From Rhizodiscina lignyota (Eukaryota; Ascomycota; Dothideomycetes; Aulographales; Rhizodiscinaceae): a stretch of 64,000 bases of DNA. Shown here one piece after another: positions 1 to 11,017 of this stretch. The notes beneath the pieces are model-generated. The model was not told the origin of the DNA, searched no databases, and saw only the letters and a list, made by a program, of their open reading frames with translations. Each line of letters begins with the position of its first letter. Position 1 is the stretch's first letter. The position numbers and the translations under genes are program-made. The stretch lies in NCBI GenBank assembly GCA_010015805.1, contig ML978122.1:1398453-1462452 (forward strand), written 5' to 3'.

Positions 1-2
1 AT

Positions 3-869
3 TTGTGGCAAGAGAGCTGGTATTTCGATTTTGCCGACATTCACCAGGACTTCGGAGGCTATGTTCGGACAGGTGTTGACCCTGCACGGAACCGCACATG
101 GTATACAGCTTTGCTGTGTGGCCCCGATCGTCCGACTATTGCAGTTGTAGATTTCAAGGCCCCACTTCCGGACGAGGATCTCAAAATACAGACCGATAAT
201 TACACCGCTACGCATACTGTTGAGGATCCCCTCAAGTCATTCAGGGTTACTTTACACGGGGAAGGCGAAGCATTTGATGATCCCTCACACCTGCTGCAGA
301 AGAATCCCAAGGGACGACCTGTAAAGGTTGCTCTGGATCTGGTCTGGAAGACAGATGGCACCCCTTACCAATATCGCATCGCAACACGCTATGAGATCCC
401 ATGTTCCATCTCCGGCACTGTCAGCATTGACAATGAAACCTTCTCTTTTGCTAACTGTCCTGGCCAGCGCGATCATTCATGGGGGTCGCGCGACTGGTGG
501 GCGCTGGATTGGGTCTGGAGCGCTGTCCACTTGCGCGACGGCACCCACATCCATGGAGTCGACCTCCGCGTGCCAAACAGGCCGTGCATGTATATTGGAT
601 ACACTCAAGGCGCAGGCAAAGAGATAGGAGAGGTCAGCAAGTGTATGTGTGAAGAGGCGATTGCGGAGAATGGGCTTGCAACTGCGACAAAGTTGAGCAT
701 TGAGCCAGAGGGCTTGGTGGTCGAAATGGACATCATGGGGCATGGGCCATTGAGGCTAGAGGCCGATGATGGAAGAGTAAGCATGTTTCCGAGGGCATGG
801 GGGAAGGTGAGAACTGCTGATGGCCGCGAGGGAGTGATGTGGGCAGAATGGAATCACAATTTGCGCTGA
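3..869 (+). CDS. DUF7065/DUF7064-type protein, 5' truncated
   Basis: The reading frame is already open at the left edge, so the N-terminus is missing; 288 codons remain before the TGA at 867-869, with no intron. The start of the visible part (WQESWYFDFAD) and the run GQRDHSWGSRDWWALDWVW near residues 153-171 are the signatures I associate with the paired DUF7065 and DUF7064 domains, a lipocalin-like CrtC-related fold best known from actinobacteria. The biochemical role of these domains is not established. The protein is rich in Trp and acidic residues and has no membrane segment in the visible part. The intron-free frame and mainly bacterial family distribution make past horizontal transfer possible, but this is inference. 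It converges on the aspartic-protease-like gene. Confidence 0.7.
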   Translation: MWQESWYFDFADIHQDFGGYVRTGVDPARNRTWYTALLCGPDRPTIAVVDFKAPLPDEDLKIQTDNYTATHTVEDPLKSFRVTLHGEGEAFDDPSHLLQKNPKGRPVKVALDLVWKTDGTPYQYRIATRYEIPCSISGTVSIDNETFSFANCPGQRDHSWGSRDWWALDWVWSAVHLRDGTHIHGVDLRVPNRPCMYIGYTQGAGKEIGEVSKCMCEEAIAENGLATATKLSIEPEGLVVEMDIMGHGPLRLEADDGRVSMFPRAWGKVRTADGREGVMWAEWNHNLR

Positions 870-966
870 CGTGAAGCGAAACTTGACGTTGATCTTCTGC
901 TGATATCGCAATATGTACTAGAGTCGCCAAGTGTACTCGAGAGCTATTCCTGTTGGTGCCAATACA

Positions 967-2397
967 TTATGGAAACAGTTCCTTTATACCCCCTTTGGGC
1001 AGTCTGATCGTCCTTCCTTCCTTTTCGCCTTTGTACGCCGCAGTTGCAAAGCTGATGACACCGTTGGTCAAATCATAAACCCAGTAGCCGCTCTTCAATT
1101 GCGCAATGCCAATGAAGCAAGGGTCGCCCGTTGCCTCTACAGGGATTACAGCAAGCGCACAGGTGGAAGGATCACCGCCTGGAGCAAGACGATCTGAAGG
1201 CCAAATGAGTTCTGCTGCTGGAATAGTGAACGTGAAACTGTATCCTTGCTTGGCGAGTTCAGCATCAGAAAGGCCTTTATCGGTGTGCCTTGGGTCCACA
1301 AAGGTAAGAGATAGCTTATTCTTAGGGTTGTTCCTCTCGGAACAGGAAACCTGGTAATTTGACGTCGTGCTATTAAATAATGCTTCGGGGAATGACTTGA
1401 GAAGAGCATCGAGCGTGCTGTTGAGGACACCAAGGACGTTTGCTCCGGTGGAGATAATGCAGCTTTCACCTTCGGGCGTCTTCACAAGGTTCTCGCTGCT
1501 ACTTCCGAGATGCATCGCTGATAGGGCCAAATTCCAGCGCTCTGGGACTGATACAACTTTCGTTGAGTTGATTGCGACCACTGGCAGCGTCGTGAACTGC
1601 CCAGTGTAAAGACTTGTGTCGATCCCACCGAACGTAACTATCCCAGGAGGAAACGTATTTGGATTATTGTCCGGACCCATAGATGGGTCTAGCCAAACGC
1701 TATAAGTAGCACTATCGTAAACTCCTTCCCTCACGAGACTCTCGAGGAAGTTGGGGTACTGTTTGAAAGTGCCAGTGCGACTGCCGTCTTGTTGGTTTGG
1801 AGGGCTGGTTCCAAAATCGGCGACTGGAAATGCACTTCTGTTTGTGACCGCCATCGTTTGATGCTTGATATGAATATTTCCTAGGGTCAAAGTATCTGAG
1901 AAGTACTCGCCCGTGTCTTCCGGATCATCTTGAATGTGAACGAAAGTCCCATTTCCGAAGCCATGGAACGTTGCCGACGTCGTATTATCAACTGATATAT
2001 GAGATGAGCGACAATCTAACTCAACTACATGAGACTCTTTCAGGGCGGATTACTCACATGTACTACATGTTTCCACAGGAGTTGCCGCTTTGCAGGCTTC
2101 AAGGTACAGTGGATCGGTGTTTGAGTGTAGCAGAATGTCGGAGTACATGGTATCAAATACCATCTTCTGTGACTGAGGCGGCATCCCAACTGCAACGTTA
2201 ATCGCATAGAAACCACCAAAGTCGTCGCTCGGTATCCATGGTAGCTCTAGAGACAAAGGAGAGGTCTGATGATGGCTCGATCTCCGTGGGGATTTGTTCA
2301 CGCGCTGAATTTGAGTTCCTTGGGAATCCAAAGAGACGAATGCGACGGCACCATGAAGAAGAGCCGTAATTCCGAGGACCGATGAAAGTAGAGTCAT
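967..2397 (-). CDS. secreted pepsin-like (A1) aspartic protease homologue, probably inactive
   Basis: Two exons, 2058..2397 and 967..2015, join in frame across a 42-nt intron (donor GTGAGT, acceptor TTAG). I chose the second ATG (2397) because it starts a hydrophobic signal peptide (MTLLSSVLGITALLHGAVAF); an in-frame ATG at 2439 would add 14 residues. The pepsin fold shows in 'FYAINVAVGMPPQSQKMVFD', in the flap-like FHGFGNGTF region, and in a C-terminal lobe with several Cys and N-glycosylation sites. Both catalytic motifs are altered: the first DTGS is DTMYS and the second D-T-G is replaced by S-T-G (ISTGA). The second aspartate is therefore missing, and hydrolysis is unlikely. It could act as a binding protein, inhibitor decoy or structural cell-surface protein. 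About 462 residues. Confidence 0.8.
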
Positions 2398-3650
2398 GAT
2401 TGAGAACGTCTCGGAAGATACGACAAGATGCAGGAACAATCAGGGAGAGCCCACATAACTTACCTCAACCTCCGGGACGCCTCTGCCCTGCCTTTATGCT
2501 CTGGGATGAGCCCAGAGCACGCTCTTCACGCGGAGAATTGCCTCGCTCACGCATCAGCTATCAATACGAGAAAATGATGCATGAGACATCTGAAGAATGC
2601 CGAAAGTTGAAGATGGGTCCTCTCGCCGACTCACGCTGACCACGCTAACCTCATTAGGAAAATTCGAAATTTCACAACCTTGGACGACCTGCCACTTCCG
2701 TTAAATAGTGAGTGAGAAATCGGCTTTCGGGTATCTGACTTTACTTATGACGAATCTGGAAGAGGTAATTTTGGGAACTATATAATGATTCTGGATCGTA
2801 TTCCGTGCTGCGCGGAGCGTAGCGCGGTGCACGGATAGCGTGCGTAGCTGCGCGCTGCGCAGCGATGAGCCAAACAATGAAGAACTACAGCTAATAAGTC
2901 AACAAAAAAATAAAACAACGCGTAGTTTCTTAAAGAAAAAGAAAATACCATTTGGATACTGAAAAAAGGGGGAATTTGGAAAATAAAAGTGCAAAACCCA
3001 ACTGGCTCCCCGAATCGAAGGCTTCGACTCGGGGAGACAGTAAGGAAAACCAGACTGACTAAGTTTATTAGGAAGGGCGGGGGTCCTTTGCGGTTATGTC
3101 ACTAGTTATTCAGTGCATGTCGAAAAACCACATGAGACCTGAAACTTAACTTCAATATAGCTGTTCGAATTTGCTGTTGCTCGTAGTGTCAGGAGTGCCC
3201 AAAACGTCCTAGCGCGTGAGCACGTGCATTCGTGTATTATGATTTCTCCTTCAGAGATTTCTCTCTCTTCAAACAATCCACGAGATTCACAACTTCGTGC
3301 TTGCTACGTGCCTCTTCGATACTTAGCACGAATGGACCCTAACACACTATCATGTGGCATAGTCGATGTAATACCCTACAGCGCTGAGGCATCGACAGTA
3401 CTTTGCCAGCTAAGATAAGTCGTGGCCGAGCCCACCAGCCCTGGCACAGCCTCAGCCTGATTTCGCTGCTCGGCTGCTGTCTATCGGCACTGAGGAGGAG
3501 GAATCTCCTGCAGTCTCCAGCCTGGTGAAAGTTTGGATGACACCTACCCAATGCATGTTTCTCATCTATTCTCATGACGGCGAGTCTGTCCATTATTGTG
3601 ATCTCTGTCCCGGCGTTGGTGCCGTTTTCCCTATCGCCAAGTAATCCACG
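2398..3650. other. intergenic region with palindromes and AT-rich stretch
   Basis: I see no convincing gene in this 1.25-kb gap. It holds a GC-rich, palindrome-dense patch at about 2804-2870 containing CGCTGCGCAGCG, an A-rich stretch at about 2890-2990, and a near-perfect hairpin at 3006-3036, listed separately. It lies between two divergently transcribed genes, so promoters for both are expected here, but I recognise no specific site. Confidence 0.6.
3006..3036. repeat. near-perfect inverted repeat (hairpin)
   Basis: CTCCCCGAATCGAAG is followed by one central base and then CTTCGACTCGGGGAG: 14 of 15 positions pair, with a single A/C mismatch. It sits directly after an A-rich stretch in a gene-free region. 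It is not a tRNA and is not near an ORF end, so a transposon remnant or structure-forming spacer is more likely than a terminator. Confidence 0.75.
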
Positions 3651-6192
3651 ATGGGCGCGCTCAAGACTTTTCGAAACTGGATCTTCCGGTTTTGGACCAC
3701 GATCCAAGTTCTGCTAATGCGATGCTTGAAGTCCATGTCCCCCCTGCTGCTGCAATTTACGAGTGCTACCCGTGAAGGGACCCGCCAGCTTGTGCATGGC
3801 ACCGTAGAGGAAGAGCCACGGGTTGTCATGAAGACCGTCGAGCGCACTACACCGAGTCATCGCATTGTCCATCCAGTCCGGGTGCTTGCAAGGACAATGC
3901 TAGTCTTGCAGCACTGCAGCATCCACATCATTCCGATATTTGCGACCATCACCCTCGCGTACCTCAACCTCGCAGGCTTCTTCATAGGCGAGAACCTTGC
4001 CGGCAGTACTGCGGGGATCGCTCAGAATATGGATCGACTGTCCTTACAGGTTGTAGCTAAGCTAGTTGTGGGTATTCGCGAGAATCTACGGAAGCTTGGG
4101 CCGCAGTTGCTGACGAGTCCATAGGAACTATTCATCATCGCGTCTCTGGGAGTAATCATCCTAGATGCCATCAGAGATAAAATGATGTATGGCGGAGAGG
4201 GCGTTCCCCTCGGCCTCGTCACTGCGCCATTTCGTATTGGGGATATTAGCTTTCTCTTCTCGCACGAGTTCCGGGCCGGCTCTAGAGGTTTTCAACGTAG
4301 GCGTACGCGATGGATGTTTGCTCTCCTCATCGTTGGCTGCGCCTTAGTTGCCATATTTGTCGGTCCGTCCACTGCGTTGTTGCTTATACCGTCATTCTTC
4401 GAGAGCTGGCCTGGAGGCGGCGCTTCAATCTGGTTGAAAGGCGTCTTCCTCCCTAACACTTTGGACGTCTCCTCAAGTTGGGATCCACGATGCATGTCTG
4501 TCACTCACAACGCAACCCTTCTCAACGATAGCGACAGGTCTCTGGCGTCGTGTCCTTGGGCTGGCTTTCCATATCTTGCCGAAGCGCTTGCACAGTCAGT
4601 GTTCAGTCCCGGCGCGGTGTTCTACAGCGATTACATCTCTAGGCGGGCGATCACACTCTGGTGGGGAGGTTCTGATATTCCAATAGATACAGTAAGGATG
4701 TCCGCCGTTGGAATCAACGTTGCGGCTGGCGCTGTCGCCCAAACCATTGGCGGAATATGGTGTGATGCAGTATTCAATGCTCCCCAAGCGGCCCCCGGTC
4801 ACCGCCTCGCCAATCTACATGAGCGATCTAGGAACGGGTCAAGAGGAAACCTAGACAGCCCACTTCCTCTTGTCCGGACGGAGTGCTTCAACGCGTCGTA
4901 CTTTGCCAATCTACTGGAGGAGCATGGGTTGAACATGAATAGTACTTTACCTGTGAGTTGTCTCGTCCCGTCTTTGCTGCGAGTTCTATCTCTAAACGCC
5001 TTACCGACAGTTCCCGGTTATCACCGATATTCCAACACCTCCACTGGCCGCATATCTCATTCCAGTAAACACTTCACAGGCACGTAATATTGGTACACAA
5101 TGGATCCCGATTCCGGATGGGATTTCGAACACAACCTACGGCAATACAACCAACAACTACCCGAGCGCATTCTTAGTGATTCGGAACTCCAGCCTCCCTA
5201 TGGTCGACCCGACAATCACCTGCACCGTCGAAGCTCAGTGGGCACCAGGACTCATCAACCACGACTACCTTTGCTGGGGACCGCAAGGGCTGGAAGGTTC
5301 ACTTACAGACCATTATGGGTCTATGATAGATTGGGCCGTGACTCGGAATGTACCAGCATCTGGCGTCCCAGACTTCCAAAGTATCCCCAGCTGGGAGCAT
5401 GTGAGCCTTACAATGGACTGGCTCAACCTCTTGACTCCTGCGCTGGACCTTAATCGGACCGGTCACACTACTTTGGCTTCTGTTCTGGAGAGCTTACCAC
5501 AAAGAGGCTACTTATTCCAAGGCGTGCAGTCACCTTTCATTGCTATCAATGCAATTGTGGCCAGCTTTGTTGCGGACGGCATGTCTCGGGTGGGATTCTA
5601 TGAGAACAATATTGCCGATCTCAACTCGACGACAATGTGCACCAAGGTCGATGCGCCGCCCAATCCAGGCAATAACCTGGGCGATCGACAGTCCTGCCTT
5701 TGGCAAGCCTCTAGCAACAGCTGGTTGAATCTGTGGAAGGACATTCTAAACTACAAGGTTCAATTAACACCGTATCCGCCCCCCACACCAAACACAGGCC
5801 ACCATTTCAGGTACTACGTGACAGTCACGGGGTGGGGAATACAAGCAACAAGTGTTGCCTACTACCTCGCCCTCACTGTTCTCTTCGTGTATGTTGCTAT
5901 AGCACTTGGGCATATCGGCTGGACGTTTTATCGCGGGCGGATCAGTAACACTTGGAAGTCACTCACGGATTTTCTTGTGCTCAGCCAGGCGTCGCCCGCG
6001 CCTGTCGAGACTTTGAAGGATACTTCGACAGGTGTGGGATCTCACAAAACACTCAAGACTCAGGTGAGGATCAGGAACAACGCTCGCGTGGCGCAAGGGC
6101 AAGAGACGCTGCAATTGCTCTTTGGTGAAGACGGTGAAAATGCGCTGCTAGAGCAGGTACTGGACAATAAGCAGTATGGGGCCAAATTGTGA
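3651..6192 (+). CDS. multi-pass membrane protein of unknown function (large fungal family)
   Basis: Three exons, 3651..4067, 4125..4952 and 5011..6192, give 808 residues. Introns are 57 and 58 nt, both phase 0, with donors GTGGGT and GTGAGT; the first has a textbook GCTGAC branch site. Hydrophobic segments lie near residues 95-115 (IIPIFATITLAYLNLAGFFI), just after the first junction (LFIIASLGVIILDA), near 190-210 (FALLIVGCALVAIFVG) and near the C-terminus (YYLALTVLFVYVAIALGHI). A long central ectodomain with many N-x-S/T sites lies between the last two. This architecture is common in filamentous ascomycete proteins of unknown role. The start ATG is the first in frame; a further upstream exon cannot be excluded. 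Confidence 0.75.
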
Positions 6193-6802
6193 AGATGAGG
6201 TAGACCGCTCAAGTAAGTTGCAATTGGTTATCAAGCCAGCTTTTTAAACGTAAACTCGCCAAGAGACGGTGATGGATCAAGGTTGTCATAAATGTGCCGC
6301 CTTGAACAATACATGGTTGGAGCCGAGCTGGTGCGCTCCGTTTGCTGCAGGTCCCCACAAGTACTTGGACCCCCTTTTTTGTCTTCTCAATCCCCTCGTC
6401 CATCAACATTCAATATCCTCAAGCGTCTGCCGCGTCCGAGCCGGCGCCGGGCGAGACTGTGCGATCAGCAGACTCCGCGCTGGCTCCGACACCAGACCAG
6501 AGGCACAAGGAGGGTGGCGCCGAGTTGTCGCGAGTCCTCCGCCTCGTCGAGCCTGCCTCCTACACGTGCGCCGCAGCCGACACCTCCGCCGCTATTAGCT
6601 AACGCGCATAGCGGCGGAGGTTGTCCCTGGAATATCCTATTTAGCTCTCAGAGTGATACGAGGTCTACGGAAGAAGCGGTAGGATTTCCGAACTGCCGAC
6701 GGCCGACTAACTTTCGGCGAACTCCCTGGTGTTTGTCCGAGTCATCCGTCTGCTTGAAATCATGTGCTTGCTTGCTCACACAACTCACTGCTGGACATGC
6801 GT
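6193..6802. other. convergent intergenic region, nothing recognised
   Basis: This 610-bp gap lies between two convergent genes. Short overlapping frames are present on both strands, but none has family motifs or splice structure. Probably 3' untranslated sequence. Confidence 0.5.
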
Positions 6803-9800
6803 CTATGCGTCTGTCTTGGGCTTCCTCAGGCTCCACTTAGGTACAGAGCGCCTGAATATGCTCTGCCTCGCCTCGCCTTTGGTCGGCTTTGCACGCAATG
6901 TATCGTCAAGCTCGGCTACTGCCACTTCTTTGCTCGTTTTATCGACCGAGGTCAGACTGCTGTTCGATTCAACCGAGGATAAGTTCGTCATCGTCGCCTT
7001 GCTGCTGGTAGTTGTTGACATCGTCAACACCGTTGCGGGAGATTCCAGCTCTACTGGTGACCTGCCATCTTCCATGAGTTCTGACACACTCTCCCAAGCA
7101 TCTAGCTCCACAGCTGCCTTATTCGCGTCTAGTTCAGATAAATTGCTCGCATCTAGTTCAATTGGGACCATGGGGCTCAATGGCGCCTCTGCGGTCTTGT
7201 CGAAACGATTCATATAGATGATATCCTGGAGTCCGGATCTGAGTCTTGCGAACCGGAAGCCAACCGATAGTTTCTTCAATGGTATGAGCCTGTCTACCTC
7301 GTCGTGTACGTGTTGTTGGAGGAGAACTTCTTTGCCGGAGAAGGTCTTGGTCGTTGCTGTTGTGTAGTAAACAGCCGCATCTTCGATCTGCTTCACCGAA
7401 ACGTATTTGCCTTGGTATCGAAACGATCGCTCCAAGATCAAGATCATATCGCAGGAGCATTTGAACAACATTCGAGCTGTGGGAGGGGATGCCAAAACGC
7501 ACCCGATAGCGCCAACGATAATCCCAATGCCCAAAGTTGGCACGGCAGTACCGACTGCAGCAAGTGAGACCGCACCAAACTGCGCTAATGTCACCTTCAT
7601 GAAACTCTTCAAATTCCCCATCACAACCCTCGACATGACCTCCTCAATCTCCTCTGGTGCCGCTTTGGGGAAGCCGAAGCACTGAAGAACGTGCTCGCAA
7701 ATGATTCGTGAAACTGTCGGGGTGCCTATCATGCCGGAGAATGGTAGAGGTACCATTGCTGTTCTGATTGCATGCGTACTTAAGCGCATGCACTCTGTGA
7801 TGGCGCTATCAATCTTCTGCGTCACATCCATAACTTGTGCTGCTACGCAGAACAAACGTACACGTTCATCCGCGATCAAGTCCAGGGTCTGGCTGAGGAG
7901 TGCGCGGACTCCAGCGTCATCGTCTGCCCCTTCTGTGAGCTATGGCGCGTCTCACAGAACCTCCGCACTCACCTTTAGAGATGCAACAGTAGCCGTCCGC
8001 CTTATAATGCTCGACTTGCGAGAGTTGATTTCTAAGCTTCCCGAACTGCTCGTTTGCCATCTTGTCTGCCTGCTCGTTTGCTAGCCGACTAGCTTCTTTA
8101 TAGTCATCCATCTTCTGCATGTACTCTTCCAGCAATGACATCTTTCGGAAGGCTACAAGCTTGTCCTTCTTCGTACCAACGACGAAGACGGGAACATGGT
8201 GAGAGAATTGCGCAATTGTCTGAAACGTCCGCTTGTCCGCTTCTTCTATCCGAGAGACATCTGAGTCGACGCAGAACCTGAGCAAGGATCAGCAAAAACA
8301 AAGCGTAACAGAATTGCGCGATATACCAAATGACATGCAGCGATTCGGCGGGGTCTTTTTGAAAAGCACGATGTCGTAAAAATTTGCCAATCAGGTCGAG
8401 CTCATGGTCGCTTCCTGCTTGCCATCCTCGCGAATCATGAATAAGCAATCCCGGGTGATTGGGGCTTTCGAAAGCCTTGTCGATGTCGTGTACCCCTTGA
8501 CTATAGTCGGTCGACTCTTCCGTTATTTCAACACCAAACACCTTATTGATCAACGTGGATTTTCCGACACCTGTCTTTCCGCAGACTAAGATTCTGAACG
8601 CTTTTACGCCACTTGCTTGCAATTGAAGGCCTTCCAACCAAGGCTGTATCTCTCTTTCGGCATCGAGACAGCGCTCTTGAAAATCGGCAATCTCTGGTTT
8701 GCGAAATTTGAACAGGGCTTGGTCATACATCTTCGGGTTTCTGTCAAGGATTACGTATAGTGAGGGGTGGATGATCATTCCCCACGGGCCTGCCAGTGTC
8801 CACCCCAGCAAAGCCTTATTAGAATTATTCCATATCTTTCGTTGAGAACCGAAAACTCTGCTGCTATGTTCTAGGCGAATGCTGTGGGCTGAGTCTGTTT
8901 TGCTATCCGTGTGTAAGCTTTGAATATCGAACATGGTGACTCTGATGTCATTGGTATAGCGGAGACGCCATTCAATCTTCTCTTCGCTGCCAAGATTTGG
9001 CGGGTGGCCCATAAACTGAGGAAAGGCCAGCTCTAAGAGCTTTTCCTGGACATCGGGCTGGATTATGAGACCAGCGTTGATGCTTTCCAAGATTATCCAC
9101 TGATATGGATATAAGGAGAGCCCATCATGCGCCGTACCACCTCCAATATCCTGGTGTGAACCCATGAACCAAGCCTGGACAAGAGATCGGCCATTCATGA
9201 CGTCCGCTGATGGAAGATCCAGAATCTCTGGTGCTATTCTGGTCTCGTTGAACGCTAGAGCATGACGGAGAATCTTGACTGACCCTACGAAGGAGATGTC
9301 GTACCGATGCTTCTCGAGGGAAGGTCTGACGGTGTCGAACAGGCCGATGAAGCGTATGGTAGGGGCTTCGTTGCATAGCACTTTGAGCTGTGCAAGGAGT
9401 TTATTCCCATTGAGACTATCGTCGCGGGAGTGTGCGTTTTGGATATCCAGCGCCTTTCGATAGACATCGTAAAACGATTCCATAGACTTAGGGAGTCCCA
9501 TATAGTGAAGAATGGAAGCAACAGCACGAACAATGTACGCGCCTCTGCCAAAGCCGTAGAAGAAAATCTCATCTTGAGGGTGATTGAGCTTGGAGCAAAT
9601 ATCCTTCGTGATATCCTGGATTTGCTGGTCTATGGACCCAACAGAGCGACCCTTGAGTTTGCCAAAGTGCCCATCGCTTACAGCTTGATGGTAGCGAATG
9701 ATCTGGTTGACGCTCCGATTGCGAGCATCGTAACCAGTGCCGGCTGCGACGAGGCTTTTCAACTTGAAGACATTACTCACGTTGCCGTGCCCTGTTGTCA

Positions 9801-9917
9801 TAAGTTCTAGATTTCCAATCACGCAATGAGAGTAATATGCATACCTAAAGTACCATTATCGTCGTAGTCTGAACCATCAACACAGACTATCAGTCGATTC
9901 AGAATGTGTTCGGTCAT
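6803..9917 (-). CDS. DUF2235 (Tle1-like alpha/beta-hydrolase) domain fused to a P-loop GTPase domain
   Basis: Four exons, 9845..9917, 8327..9806, 7973..8277 and 6803..7932, give 995 residues; the introns are unusually short (38, 49 and 40 nt). The N-terminus (LIVCVDGSDYDDNG, then GNVSNVFKL) opens a DUF2235 domain. The nucleophile elbow reads GFGRGAY where the family has GFSRGAY, so the catalytic Ser codon (9547-9549) encodes Gly, while FDTV and GSHQDIGGG are kept. From about residue 430 a GTPase follows: G1 GKTGVGKST, G3 DSRG, G4 TKKD. The C-terminal third has a hydrophobic hairpin (AVSLAAVGTAVPTLGIGIIV) and an acidic Ser/Thr-rich tail. The architecture suggests a membrane-acting, GTP-switched protein, perhaps in stress or non-self responses; that is inference. 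GTP binding is well supported, hydrolase activity doubtful. Confidence 0.8.
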
Positions 9918-11017
9918 CGTCAGTCCGTGCGCTTGCACGTGTGTGTCCAGGGATCCCAAGTGAGGGCTACATAGGAGAAGCAGACTTCACTAGACGTGCA
10001 TCTTTATCAGAAGTCGCTTCAGCAATCGCTTCACCGGAGCCGCTGAATATGCAAAGCGTGCAGAAACGAGTGTTGGGCTGATATGAACAATCGCAGAGCC
10101 TGCGAGAGGATTTCCGCTGAAGACAGGAGACGACGATCGTGGGCCTCAGCCAGGGCTCCTTAGGCAGCCTTGAGAGTTCCAAGATCACGGGGATACTTTA
10201 GGCCGAAAGCGCATAAGCCCAACAAGTAACGTACGTAATCCACCAGTGAGCGGGCCATACAAGCGAACGGTCCACTCCATCCTGCTCCCAGATGTTGGGG
10301 AAGATGAGCCAAAGGTCACTGTTTGCGAACACGGATACGCGCGTGTTCCTGCAGGTCGGCGCGTGTGCATGTGATTGGGAAAGCTTCGTCAAGCGTCGAT
10401 GAAACCGACAGATACGAGTGTGAGATGGGCGAATGCGATTTTGCGAACCTCGGAAATTGGAACTCAAAAGAGGAATATCCTACTTGATTTCCTAGACCTC
10501 GATAGGAGATGATGAGCATCACTTCATTGGGATTATCGGGTCGCGCCAGACGCATATCCCCCTCAGCGCTGGACCTAGCATTCCTGGGTTTAGTACCTAA
10601 ACTCTAGCGGGCTATGGCACCTAGCTTCGGGGAGCCCTGGGTGCTAGGAATCCGTGACACAGGTACTTCAGTACCTAAGACGGGGGGTACTTCAGTACCG
10701 AGGCCGGGAATGCCCAGCGCTAAGGAGCATAGCCTTCGACAGCGCAGCACGTATCCAGGCAGGCAAAGATACGAGCAACGATGTGCGAGCGGCCGCACAG
10801 GATCCACAGGCAATCCAAAGACACCCTTAGGTTCACGGTGGCATTTCTCGGAGCTTCGACTTGGGATGGCATCATACTGGAGCCGAGCCAAACTTAGAGC
10901 TACTTCTAGCTCCTCCGGCTTATAGTAATTTTGCGAATTGCTCGGAACGACATCCGAAATATTGTTCTGTGCGTCAATTAAAATGTGTGAGAACACAATT
11001 TCTGTCTCGCGCGAGAA
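9918..11017. other. intergenic region containing a fold-back element
   Basis: This 1.1-kb gap separates the 5' end of the hydrolase-GTPase gene from the 3' end of VPS15. The only clear structure is the inverted-repeat element at 10557-10726. A Trp-rich minus-strand frame at 10198-10467 was considered and not accepted. Confidence 0.5.
10557..10726. mobile_element. MITE-like fold-back element
   Basis: About 170 bp. The left end TCCCCCTCAGCGCTGG and right end CCAGCGCTAAGGA are imperfect terminal inverted repeats. The direct repeat GCATA flanks the element (10552-10556 and 10727-10731), as expected for a target-site duplication. Inside are two copies of the palindrome-like GGTACTTCAGTACC (10662-10675 and 10686-10699) and a second inverted pair, CACCTAGC/GCTAGG. 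There is no coding capacity, so any movement would depend on a transposase elsewhere. I see no second copy in the window. Confidence 0.5.

Noticed and set aside
10198-10467. Minus-strand frame with a Trp-rich, protein-like stretch (DLWLIFPNIWEQDGV)
   Set aside because: No family resemblance, and no upstream or downstream exon could be joined convincingly.
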